12,027 nt of DNA. Origin: an uncultured Faecalibacterium sp. GTDB taxonomy: Bacteria; Bacillota; Clostridia; Oscillospirales; Ruminococcaceae. The stretch spans positions 1-12,027 of the forward strand of contig CAAHET010000205.1 of NCBI GenBank assembly GCA_900772565.1, given 5' to 3'. The number at the start of each line of letters is the position of its first letter. Position 1 is the stretch's first letter. Under the pieces are notes generated by a model, which made no database searches, was not told where the DNA came from, and worked only from the letters and a program-made list of their open reading frames with translations. Position numbers and translations under genes: made by a program. Positions 1 to 6,310 of this stretch are shown here, one piece after another.

Positions 1-78
1 CGTCTATTGGTTCTTTTCAAGGGCTTCCTGCTGGGACTTCAGAAGTCATTCTTTTGTCTCAGCGCTTGGCGCTCAAGT

Positions 79-107
79 ATAATACCACACCCCGCTGCTC
101 TTGTCAA
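79..107 (-). promoter_or_regulatory. Strong sigma-70/SigA-type promoter reading left out of the window
   Basis: On the minus strand a perfect -35 TTGACA (102-107) lies 17 bases from a -10 TATTAT (79-84). The -10 is preceded by TGG, an extended -10 element. Transcription would start near position 72, within or next to a small perfect hairpin (AGCGC-TTG-GCGCT, 61-73). No minus-strand start codon with a ribosome binding site is visible in positions 1-70, so the product lies outside the window. A protein gene with a long leader or a stable RNA operon would both fit. The promoter match is seen; its activity is inferred. Confidence 0.6.
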
Positions 108-160
108 CACTTTTTGACATCTTTTTTCCAATTTCTTTGCGGAGGGGCGTTTTGGGGTGA

Positions 161-357
161 ACCCCTTCCGTCATCGCCTGCGGCGATGCCACCTTCCCCA
201 AGGGGACGGCTTTTGGCGGTGGCGATAAAGTTTTCCAGCTCAGCCCAAAGGCGTCCCCTTAGGGGAGCTGGCTGCGAACGCAGTGAGCAGACCGAGGGGG
301 TACGGTGCCAAAAGCTCCCCCTTCGGGGGAGCTGGCGCGGGAGCGCCTGAGAGGGTT
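161..357. repeat. Intergenic cluster of three modular two-hairpin repeat units (cluster A)
   Basis: Three related units lie side by side. The first (161-217, minus orientation) has stem CATCGCC/GGCGATG (172-178/182-188) and the palindrome TCCCCAAGGGGA. The second (250-303, plus) has TCCCC/GGGGA, then CTGCGAACGCAG, then a tail ending GAGGGGGT. The third (311-357, plus) has GCTCCCCC/GGGGGAGC, then GGCGC/GCGCC, then TGAGAGGGTT. Each follows the plan: C-run/G-run hairpin, GCTGGC-like joint, second hairpin of variable sequence, G-rich tail. The outer units also share a 9-base inverted repeat, GCTTTTGGC (209-217) and GCCAAAAGC (307-315). No transposase is present, so this fits a MITE- or REP-like element spread in trans. 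The rest of 1-526 holds only the two promoters. Confidence 0.75.
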
Positions 358-438
358 CGCTCCCCTAAAGAGTGAAAAGGCTTTTTGCCCCGGGTCAGGC
401 TGCAAAAGTTGATTTTCGTGTATAATAACCTCCTTTTC

Positions 439-467
439 TTGACAAGGCGGCGGGCAGAACGTATTAT
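439..467 (+). promoter_or_regulatory. Promoter of aroD
   Basis: A perfect TTGACA (439-444), a spacer of exactly 17 bases and TATTAT (462-467) form a near-consensus SigA promoter. The start point would be near 474, giving a leader of about 52 bases before the aroD ATG. No attenuator or riboswitch-like structure is obvious in that short leader, so regulation, if any, would act at the promoter. Confidence 0.75.
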
Positions 468-526
468 GGAGTCATCCCAGTATCCTGTATGATGTAGCTA
501 TACTTATTATATAAAGGAGAAGCACC

Positions 527-1282
527 ATGTCCTGTGTCAACATCCGCGGCTGCCGCATCGGGGAGGGCCGCCCCAAGGTCATTCTGCCCATTGTGGAGCG
601 CACCGAAGCCGCTATCCTGGAAAAGGCCGCGCAGTTTTCAACATTGTCGGCCGATTGTGTGGAATGGCGGGTGGACTGGTTTGAGGGCTTTCAGTCCCCT
701 GCTGCCATCGCCCGCTGCATACAGAAGCTGCGGGTTGCCCTGCGGGACAAGCTTCTGCTTGTGACCTTCCGCACCAAGGCAGAGGGCGGCGAGCAGGCGC
801 TCTCCCATTCCGAATACCTTGCCTTTCTGCGCCTCATTCTCGACACCGACTGCACCGACCTGCTGGACGTTGAGTTCTTCACCGCCGGGGCAGACCTGAC
901 CAAGCTGGTGGAGCAAGCGCATTCCGCCGGGGTCGCGGTGGTCTGTTCCAGCCACGATTTTGCTAAGACCCCGCCCCGGGCAGAACTTGTTTCCCGCATG
1001 GTACAGATGCAGCAGGCCGGAGCCGACCTGCCCAAGCTGGCCGTAATGCCCCGGTGCCGCACAGATGTGCTGGAGCTGCTGGCTGCCACCGCCGAAATGG
1101 CAGACCTTCACCCGGAAACACCGGTCATCACCATGAGCATGGGGGCGCTGGGCGCGGTGAGCCGTCTGGCCGGAGAGGTCTTTGGCTCTGCCATGACCTT
1201 CGCAAACCCCGGGCAGGCAAGTGCGCCGGGGCAGGTGTCGCTGGACATCGTAAATGAAGTGCTGGATACACTGCATTCGTAA
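527..1282 (+). CDS. aroD: Type I 3-dehydroquinate dehydratase
   Basis: Catalyses dehydration of 3-dehydroquinate to 3-dehydroshikimate, the third step of the shikimate pathway, in the cytoplasm. The 251-residue length is normal for the class I TIM-barrel enzyme. The active site is intact: Glu46-Trp-Arg48, Arg82, the general acid/base His143 (in SSHDF), the Schiff-base Lys170 (in LPKLAVMP), Arg213 (in AVSRLAG), Ser232 and Gln236 (in SAPGQ). These positions match the numbering of the well-studied Salmonella enzyme. The ATG is set by AAAGGAG at 513-519, seven bases upstream. No other shikimate gene is in the window, so it stands alone behind its own promoter. No clear terminator follows, so read-through into the XRE gene 119 bases downstream is possible. 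Confidence 0.95.
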   Translation: MSCVNIRGCRIGEGRPKVILPIVERTEAAILEKAAQFSTLSADCVEWRVDWFEGFQSPAAIARCIQKLRVALRDKLLLVTFRTKAEGGEQALSHSEYLAFLRLILDTDCTDLLDVEFFTAGADLTKLVEQAHSAGVAVVCSSHDFAKTPPRAELVSRMVQMQQAGADLPKLAVMPRCRTDVLELLAATAEMADLHPETPVITMSMGALGAVSRLAGEVFGSAMTFANPGQASAPGQVSLDIVNEVLDTLHS

Positions 1283-1401
1283 CCAATAAATCGGGATTTT
1301 CGCCTTCGCAACTGTCGGTTGACAAAGTTCTATGAGAAAATGGTGGCAATGCAACCGCTATTTTTGTTAGATTAAGTAAAAAAGAAAGGCGGTGTTTTGC
1401 A

Positions 1402-2028
1402 ATGAATATGGCAGACAGAATACAACATTTACGAAAGATCAAGGGAATTTCGCAGGAAGAACTTGCTGATAAGGTTGGTGTATCGAGACAAGCAGTTTCT
1501 AAATGGGAGTCAGAACAAAGTACACCAGACATCGAAAAGGTCATTTTATTGAGCAATTTTTTTGATGTAACAACAGATTATTTGTTGAAGGGAATAGAAC
1601 CAATAACAGAAAACGGTACTGAAAGAAGTGATGCTCGCATCTTTTCTTTGATAGGCAGTGTGTTTAATTTTATTGGCTTAGTAGTAGCCATTATGATTTG
1701 GGACAAAGAACAAACCTCAAGTTCTGTTGCAGTTGGACTAATTTTAATGGCTGTCGGAATTATGGTATTCGTAATAGGACAGTTTATAGGTGATAACAAA
1801 GAAAAGGCTTCATTTTTGTTTTGGATTGTTAATGTATGGATACTTATCTTAATGCCAATTTCTTGTATTTTTAATTTTCTTCAAGGTATTAAGTTTGGGC
1901 ATTGGTGGACATTTACACCAATACCGCAGCTTGGAAATTCCATCGTTTCCTATGTGTTATGTTGGGGATTTTATCTTATGTTTTGTATCGTAGTAGATTT
2001 TCTTCTAATTAAACATTCAAAGCGATAA
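1402..2028 (+). CDS. XRE-family HTH regulator with C-terminal membrane domain
   Basis: A 208-residue protein. Residues 5-62 form an XRE/Cro-CI helix-turn-helix, with the recognition region SRQAVSKWE at 28-36 and the typical DYLLKG end at 59-64. The rest contains about four hydrophobic segments (roughly 80-100, 108-130, 138-160, 181-204), so the DNA-binding domain is probably tethered to the membrane. Such proteins are common in Firmicutes, but their signals are mostly unknown. The start is supported by AAAGGCGG (1385-1392) nine bases upstream; a second ATG at 1408 is a weaker alternative. The gene is clearly richer in A and T than all its neighbours, with codons such as ATT, TTA and AAA, which suggests acquisition from a lower-GC relative. 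No partner transporter or target gene sits beside it, so its role is not known. Confidence 0.85.
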   Translation: MNMADRIQHLRKIKGISQEELADKVGVSRQAVSKWESEQSTPDIEKVILLSNFFDVTTDYLLKGIEPITENGTERSDARIFSLIGSVFNFIGLVVAIMIWDKEQTSSSVAVGLILMAVGIMVFVIGQFIGDNKEKASFLFWIVNVWILILMPISCIFNFLQGIKFGHWWTFTPIPQLGNSIVSYVLCWGFYLMFCIVVDFLLIKHSKR

Positions 2029-2061
2029 ATTCCAGTTTTTCGCACATCCCGCCTAAAACAT

Positions 2062-2104
2062 AAACCGGAACGATCGTCCCTTTTTCGGGTGATCGTTCCG
2101 GTTT
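2062..2104. terminator. Bidirectional intrinsic terminator between the XRE gene and icd
   Basis: A 14-bp perfect stem, AAACCGGAACGATC (2062-2075) pairing with GATCGTTCCGGTTT (2091-2104), encloses a 15-base loop that can add a CCC/GGG pairing. T-rich sequence follows on both strands: TTTTTATGTT on plus, TTTATGTTTT on minus. It lies between convergent stop codons (2028 on plus, 2127 on minus) and so serves both genes. Confidence 0.88.
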
Positions 2105-2126
2105 TTATGTTATATTGAAAATCGTT

Positions 2127-3338
2127 TTACGCCAGCTTGGCTTCCAGACGCTCACGGATGGCCTTGATAAAGCCCTCGCTGTCCACGGCGGTGGGGGTAA
2201 TGCCCTCTGCCAGACCACACAGGTCCTTGGTCATGATGCCCTCGTTCAGGGTCTGCAAGCTTGCGGCCTCCAGTGCCTCGCCAAAGTGCACCAGTTCCGG
2301 CAGATTGTCCAGTTCGCCGCGCTTCTTGAATGCGCCAGACCATGCAAAGATGGTGGCCATGGGGTTGGTGGAGGTCTTTTCGCCCTTCAGATACTTATAG
2401 TAATGGCGGGTGACGGTGCCGTGGGCGGCTTCGTACTCGTACTTGCCGTCCGGGCTGACCAGCACACTGGTCATCATAGCCAGCGAGCCAAAGGCGGTGG
2501 AGACCATATCGCTCATCACGTCGCCATCGTAGTTCTTGCAGGCCCAGACAAAACCGCCCTCGCTGCGGATAACACGCGCCACGATATCGTCGATGAGGCT
2601 GTAAAAGTAGGTGATGCCGGCAGCCTCGAATTTTTCCTTGTACTCGGCGTCGTAGGTCTCCTGAAAGATATCCTTAAAGGTGTGGTCGTACTTCTTGGAG
2701 ATGGTATCCTTTGCGCCGAACCACAGATCCTGCTTCACGTCCAGTGCGTAGTTGAAGCAGCTGCGGGCGAAGCTGCGGATGGAATCATCCTTGTTGTACT
2801 GCCCCTGCAGCACACCGGCACCCTCAAAGTCAAAGACGGTGGCGCGCTGCTGGCTGCCGTCTGCGCCGGTGAACACCAGCTCGGCCTTGCCTGCACCGGG
2901 GATGCGGAACTCGGTGCACTTATACACATCGCCGTAGGCGTGACGGGCGATGGTGATGGGCTTTTTCCAGTTCTTGACCACCGGATGGATGCTGTCGATC
3001 ATAATGGGTGCGCGGAACACGGTGCCGTCCAGCACGGCGCGGATGGTGCCGTTGGGGCTCTTCCACATCTCGTGCAGCTTATACTCCTCCACGCGCTGGG
3101 CGTTGGGGGTGATGGTAGCGCACTTGACCGACACGCCGTACTTCTTGTTGGCGAGGGCGGCATCCATGGTCACCTGATCTGCGGTGGCATCGCGGTTGGG
3201 CAGACCCAGATCGTAGTATTCGGTCTTGAGATCCACAAAGGGGAGGATCAGCTCGTCCTTGATCATCTTCCACAGGATGCGGGTCATCTCGTCGCCGTCC
3301 ATCTCCACCAGCGGGGTCGTCATCTTGATCTTTTCCAT
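2127..3338 (-). CDS. icd: NADP-dependent isocitrate dehydrogenase, eukaryote-like homodimeric type
   Basis: Converts isocitrate and NADP+ to 2-oxoglutarate, CO2 and NADPH in the cytoplasm. The 403-residue protein resembles human IDH1 along its whole length rather than E. coli Icd. Substrate residues are present: SPNGTIR (94-100), Arg109, Arg132 in ARHAYGD and Tyr139. Metal-binding aspartates sit in LIDD (Asp250) and YDGDVMSD (Asp273, Asp277). GTVTRHY at 307-313 is the NADP-specific segment, with Arg311 and His312 matching IDH1 Arg314/His315. A purine-rich AGAGGAAAGGG lies upstream of the ATG. It is the last gene of the minus-strand cluster, 60 bases after the aminotransferase gene, and ends at the shared terminator. 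Supplying 2-oxoglutarate for transamination is a plausible link. No citrate synthase or aconitase gene is in view. Confidence 0.95.
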   Translation of the reverse strand: MEKIKMTTPLVEMDGDEMTRILWKMIKDELILPFVDLKTEYYDLGLPNRDATADQVTMDAALANKKYGVSVKCATITPNAQRVEEYKLHEMWKSPNGTIRAVLDGTVFRAPIMIDSIHPVVKNWKKPITIARHAYGDVYKCTEFRIPGAGKAELVFTGADGSQQRATVFDFEGAGVLQGQYNKDDSIRSFARSCFNYALDVKQDLWFGAKDTISKKYDHTFKDIFQETYDAEYKEKFEAAGITYFYSLIDDIVARVIRSEGGFVWACKNYDGDVMSDMVSTAFGSLAMMTSVLVSPDGKYEYEAAHGTVTRHYYKYLKGEKTSTNPMATIFAWSGAFKKRGELDNLPELVHFGEALEAASLQTLNEGIMTKDLCGLAEGITPTAVDSEGFIKAIRERLEAKLA

Positions 3339-3398
3339 AGCAGGTTTCCCTTTCCTCTATTGGTTGTGTATTTTATGCCCCATGCAGGGGCGTTCCGG

Positions 3399-4586
3399 TT
3401 ATTTGCGGTAGGCGGCTGCCAGCTTTTCAAAGGCGGGCAGGCTGCGCTTTACCTTTTCGGTGTCGATGCAGTAGGCAAGGCGCACATAGCCCTTTACCCC
3501 AAAGCTGTCGCTGGGCACCAGCAGCAGGTCGAATTCCCGGGCTTTCTGGCAGAAGGCGTTGGCGTCCTCTTCCAGTGCCTTGGGGAAGATGTAGAAGGTG
3601 CCGCCGGGGCGCTCCACCTCAAAGCCCAGCGCGGTGAGCTTCTGGTACAGCAGCTCCATGTTGGTCTGGTAGACCGAAAGGTCGCTTGTCACCTTCTGGC
3701 AGCGGCTGACCGCCCGCTGGATGATGCTGGGCGGGCAGTTGTGGCCGGTAAAACGGGAGATCTGGCTCATCATGTCCACAAGGATATCCTCCCCCTCGCA
3801 CCCCGGGCGCACCGCCACATAGCCCAGACGCTCGCCGGGCAGGCTCAGGCTCTTGGAGTAGGAGAAGCAGGTCAGGGTGTGGGGGTAGAACGCCGCCGGG
3901 TAAGGCACGGTCTTGCCGTCAAACACGATGTCCCGGTAGGGCTCGTCACTGACCAGAAAGATATTGTGGCCGTACTGGGCGCTCTTTTCGGTCAAGATCG
4001 CCGCCATGCGGGTCAGGGTGTCGGCAGAGTAGACCACGCCGGTGGGGTTGTTGGGGGTGTTGATGAGCACACAGGTGACCTTTTCGGTCAGCATCTGTGC
4101 AAAGGCATCCAGATTGGGCTGGAAGGTGGGTGCCTGCGGGGGAACCACCCGCAGCACCGCGCCGGTGCCCGCCACATAGGGGCCGTACTCCGGGAAGTAA
4201 GGCGCAAAGGTCAGCACCTCGTCCCCGGACTGGGTCACCGCACGGATGGCGTGGGCGATAGCACCCGCCGCGCCGGTGGTGGGGAAGATGTGCTTTTGCG
4301 CGTAGGGCAGACCGAAGGTCTCGGTCAGATGCGCCGCCACAGCGGTACGGAAGCCCGGGTCGCCCTGACTGGGGCAATAGCCGTGCAGGCTTACCGGCTC
4401 TTCCTGTGCCAGCAGGGTCTGCATGGCTTCGGTGAACTCCGGCGGGCAGGGCACGCTGGGGTTGCCCAGTGAATAATCGAACACATTCTCGCTGCCGATC
4501 TGGGCAGCGCGCTGTCTGCCATACATGAAGGTCTCGCGGATGACGCTTTTGTTGTTCAGCATGGCGCGGTAGGTCTCGTTCAGCAT
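3399..4586 (-). CDS. Class I/II pyridoxal-phosphate aminotransferase, substrate unknown
   Basis: A fold-type I PLP enzyme of 395 residues, normal family length. Visible motifs: GNP (41-43) for the substrate, Tyr130 for ring stacking, NTPNNPTG (176-183) with PLP-binding Asn180, SDEPY (213-217) with Asp214 for the pyridine nitrogen, SYSKS (242-246) with Schiff-base Lys245, Arg253 in GERLGY for the phosphate, and Arg369 in YVRL for the substrate carboxylate. Overall it matches the clostridial group usually labelled simply as aminotransferase, close to aspartate/aromatic/alanine-type enzymes; the amino donor cannot be read from sequence. AGAGGGAA precedes the ATG. It lies 55 bases after the CDF gene and 60 bases before icd, all on one strand with no convincing internal promoter, so co-transcription is likely. 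With icd it could link 2-oxoglutarate and glutamate. Confidence 0.9.
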   Translation of the reverse strand: MLNETYRAMLNNKSVIRETFMYGRQRAAQIGSENVFDYSLGNPSVPCPPEFTEAMQTLLAQEEPVSLHGYCPSQGDPGFRTAVAAHLTETFGLPYAQKHIFPTTGAAGAIAHAIRAVTQSGDEVLTFAPYFPEYGPYVAGTGAVLRVVPPQAPTFQPNLDAFAQMLTEKVTCVLINTPNNPTGVVYSADTLTRMAAILTEKSAQYGHNIFLVSDEPYRDIVFDGKTVPYPAAFYPHTLTCFSYSKSLSLPGERLGYVAVRPGCEGEDILVDMMSQISRFTGHNCPPSIIQRAVSRCQKVTSDLSVYQTNMELLYQKLTALGFEVERPGGTFYIFPKALEEDANAFCQKAREFDLLLVPSDSFGVKGYVRLAYCIDTEKVKRSLPAFEKLAAAYRK

Positions 4587-4641
4587 ACTACTTTCCCTCT
4601 GCTTTCCTTATATCGCAAAGCCCGTGCGGGGCGGCTCCCCC

Positions 4642-5826
4642 TCATTTATGAGCCGCAGCCGTATAGCTCTGTTCCAGCTTGATAATGCAGTTGTAGGCGG
4701 GGTCCTGTGCCTTGATGAACTGCTCCATCTGGGTCAGCAATTCCACCTTGTCCCCGGCATAGCCCGCGGGGAGCACCAGATCAAAAAGCACATTGGTGTG
4801 GGTCTTGCCCGGCACGATGCGCAGATCATGCAGCGAGAGCGCCGGGTCCAGCTGGCGCAGCTTTTCGGTCAGGCGGCTGCGCAGCACCCCCACGGCGGCG
4901 TCCGAGGTGACGATGGGGTCATAGTGGATGGTCACCATCAGGTGATCGTTCTTCATAAAGTCCCGCTCGATGTTGTCGATCAGGTCGTGCGCTTCCAGCG
5001 GGTCCTGCTCGGCGGGCAGTTCCACATGGATGGATGCAAACTGGTGACCGGGGCCGTAGTCGTGCACCATCAGGTCATGTACGCCCAGCACGCCGGGATA
5101 ACTCATCACGGTCTGCTCGATATGCTCCACCAGATCCTCGCTGGGGCTTTCGCCCAGCAACGGGCTCAGGGTATCCATCACCAGCCCCCAGCCGGAGATC
5201 AGGATAAATACTGCCACGCCCACGCCCATCAGGCCGTCCAGCACGTCCCAGCCGGTCACCCGACAGAGGATGGCAGCCACCAGCACGGCAGCGGTGCTCA
5301 GCACGTCGTTGCGGCTGTCGGCGGCGGTGGCGATCAGGGTCTCCGAGGCGATGATACGGCCAATGGTGCGGTTGAAGCCGCTCATCCACAGCTTGACCAG
5401 AATGGACACCACCAGCACCGCCACGGTCAGCCAGCCGAACTGTACCGGCGTGGGGTGCAGCACCTTGGTGACCGACTCCTTCAGCAGGGAAAAGCCGATG
5501 CCCAGAATGGTCACGCTGACCACCAGCCCCGCCAGATACTCAAAGCGGGCGTGACCGTAGGGATGCTCGGCATCCGGTGCCTTGGCAGCCAGCTTGAAAC
5601 CCACCAGACTGACGATATTGGAGGAAGCATCCGAAAGGTTATTCAGCGCATCGGCAGTGATGGCGATAGAGCCGAACAGGGTACCCACCACAAACTTGCC
5701 CAGACAGAGCAGGATATTGCACACCATGCCCACCACACTGGCCAGATTGCCGTAGGCGGCGCGGACGCGGGGGTCCTGCGGGGAATTAGGGCGGCGTATA
5801 AAAAGACGGATCAAAAGCTGCGTCAT
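4642..5826 (-). CDS. Cation diffusion facilitator (CDF) family metal efflux transporter
   Basis: An integral membrane antiporter that exports divalent metal ions. The transmembrane region spans roughly residues 27-222 of the 394-residue form. The TM2 metal motif is ADALNNLSD (58-66, Asn62/Asp66) and the TM5 motif is DSRND (170-174, Asp170/Asp174). HPYGHAR (88-94) lies in the loop after TM2. The N/D and D/D pairs, with no His in the core site, resemble Mn-type CDFs rather than the His-containing zinc type; this is inference. A cytoplasmic ferredoxin-like domain follows (about 223-302), then an additional C-terminal stretch of about 90 residues. I place the start at 5826 because AAAGGAG sits five bases upstream. 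An upstream in-frame ATG at 5850 (402 residues) has a poorly placed binding site. It is the first gene of the cluster leading to icd. Confidence 0.9.
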   Translation of the reverse strand: MTQLLIRLFIRRPNSPQDPRVRAAYGNLASVVGMVCNILLCLGKFVVGTLFGSIAITADALNNLSDASSNIVSLVGFKLAAKAPDAEHPYGHARFEYLAGLVVSVTILGIGFSLLKESVTKVLHPTPVQFGWLTVAVLVVSILVKLWMSGFNRTIGRIIASETLIATAADSRNDVLSTAAVLVAAILCRVTGWDVLDGLMGVGVAVFILISGWGLVMDTLSPLLGESPSEDLVEHIEQTVMSYPGVLGVHDLMVHDYGPGHQFASIHVELPAEQDPLEAHDLIDNIERDFMKNDHLMVTIHYDPIVTSDAAVGVLRSRLTEKLRQLDPALSLHDLRIVPGKTHTNVLFDLVLPAGYAGDKVELLTQMEQFIKAQDPAYNCIIKLEQSYTAAAHK

Positions 5827-5875
5827 AAAGGCTCCTTTCGGGCTGCGCATTTTCAGCGCGTCCCAATTTCCTTCT

Positions 5876-5904
5876 AGTATAGCATTTTACTTTATGGTTT
5901 TAAA
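5876..5904 (-). promoter_or_regulatory. Promoter of the CDF-aminotransferase-icd cluster
   Basis: On the minus strand, TTTAAA (5899-5904, four of six -35 positions) is 17 bases from TATACT (5876-5881). TGC directly before the -10 makes it an extended -10 promoter. The start point would be near 5869, upstream of both candidate start codons of the CDF gene. I found no convincing promoter before the aminotransferase or icd genes. Confidence 0.6.
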
Positions 5905-5957
5905 GGCGTTTCAAAAATTTCATCCCATTACGCCGGATATCAAACCGGGTTGCAGTA

Positions 5958-6222
5958 CAAAAAGCCCCGGCGGGTGGCTGCGCCCTCTCAGTCAAAGCCT
6001 GACGGCTTTGCCAGCTCTCCCAAAGGGAGAGCCAAGAGCACTGCCGAAAACTTCCTCGTTATACCTAATACTTTAGTGATAAGCTTTACGGCTTGGCTCC
6101 CCCTTTGGGGGAGCTGGCGCGGGAGCGCCTGAGAGGGTTGGCGTCCCCTTGGGGGAGCTGGCTGCGAACACAGTGAGCAGACTGAGGGGGTACAAATGGC
6201 GAAGTCCAAAAAGCCCCGGCGG
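5958..6222 (+). repeat. 16-base direct repeat flanking repeat cluster B
   Basis: CAAAAAGCCCCGGCGG occurs at 5958-5973 and again at 6207-6222, 249 bases apart on the same strand. The right copy is the left arm of the terminator stem at 6209-6247; the left copy has no partner arm nearby. The two copies bracket cluster B with 5 and 13 extra bases between repeat and element. It could be a duplicated target site or a terminator arm copied by recombination. Confidence 0.7.
5979..6193. repeat. Composite palindromic repeat element (cluster B)
   Basis: Three two-hairpin units. 5979-6048 (minus orientation) carries CAAAGCC/GGCTTTG arms plus CTCTCCC/GGGAGAG. 6095-6139 (plus) carries GCTCCCCC/GGGGGAGC and GGCGC/GCGCC. 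6140-6193 (plus) carries the TCCCC/GGGGGA hairpin and a GAGGGGGTAC tail. The last two are near-identical to cluster A units but in reverse order. The ends form imperfect terminal inverted repeats: CCCTCTCAGTC at the left and GACTGAGGGGG at the right, one mismatch in 11. An AT-rich central part has an imperfect palindrome (6059-6082). The shape is that of a non-autonomous mobile or REP-like element. Apart from this and the adjacent terminator, 5905-6310 holds no credible gene. Confidence 0.78.
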
Positions 6223-6247
6223 CCTTTTTTCGGTCGCCGGGGCTTTT
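6209..6247 (-). terminator. Intrinsic terminator of the ridA-cyuA-symporter operon
   Basis: A perfect 13-bp stem, AAAAGCCCCGGCG (6209-6221) with CGCCGGGGCTTTT (6235-6247), encloses a 13-base loop. On the minus strand it is followed by five T, and it lies 64 bases after the symporter stop codon. A smaller hairpin (GGGACTGT with ACAGTCTC, 6258-6279, including one G-T pair) sits between the stop codon and this terminator. Confidence 0.85.
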
Positions 6248-6310
6248 CGGAGATTTTGGGACTGTCTGTTCACAGTCTCTTGTAATTAAGGAGGAGTGCT
6301 CAAATTTTTA

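Noticed and set aside
54..350. A 98-codon plus-strand open frame across the left repeat cluster.
   Set aside because: It runs through the hairpin repeats, lacks a binding site, and has a low-complexity Pro/Arg/Ser-rich translation.
421..426. Perfect TATAAT upstream of aroD.
   Set aside because: The nearest -35-like sequence (TTGATT, 409-414) is only six bases away; the 439-467 promoter is far better.
1319..1373. TTGACA at 1319-1324 and a TGTTAGATT extended -10-like sequence at 1365-1373 as an XRE gene promoter.
   Set aside because: The two boxes are over 40 bases apart and cannot form one promoter; neither has a proper partner. A weak extended -10 promoter remains possible but is not supported enough to list.
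3377..3391. GCCCC-ATGCA-GGGGC hairpin between the aminotransferase gene and icd.
   Set aside because: It has a short stem with no T-run on the minus strand; at most a minor pause or processing site, not a terminator.
2115..4472. A 785-codon open frame on the plus strand, antisense to icd and the aminotransferase.
   Set aside because: It mirrors two well-supported genes; its translation is rich in Gly, Ala, His and Val with no recognisable domain, as expected from antisense of GC-rich codons. Similar long antisense frames at 4624-5877, 6296-7498, 7576-9054 and 10535-11869 were rejected for the same reason.
5894..6273. Several short open frames (60-73 codons) on both strands across cluster B.
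   Set aside because: They only read through the repeat units and terminator, with no supported start or domain.
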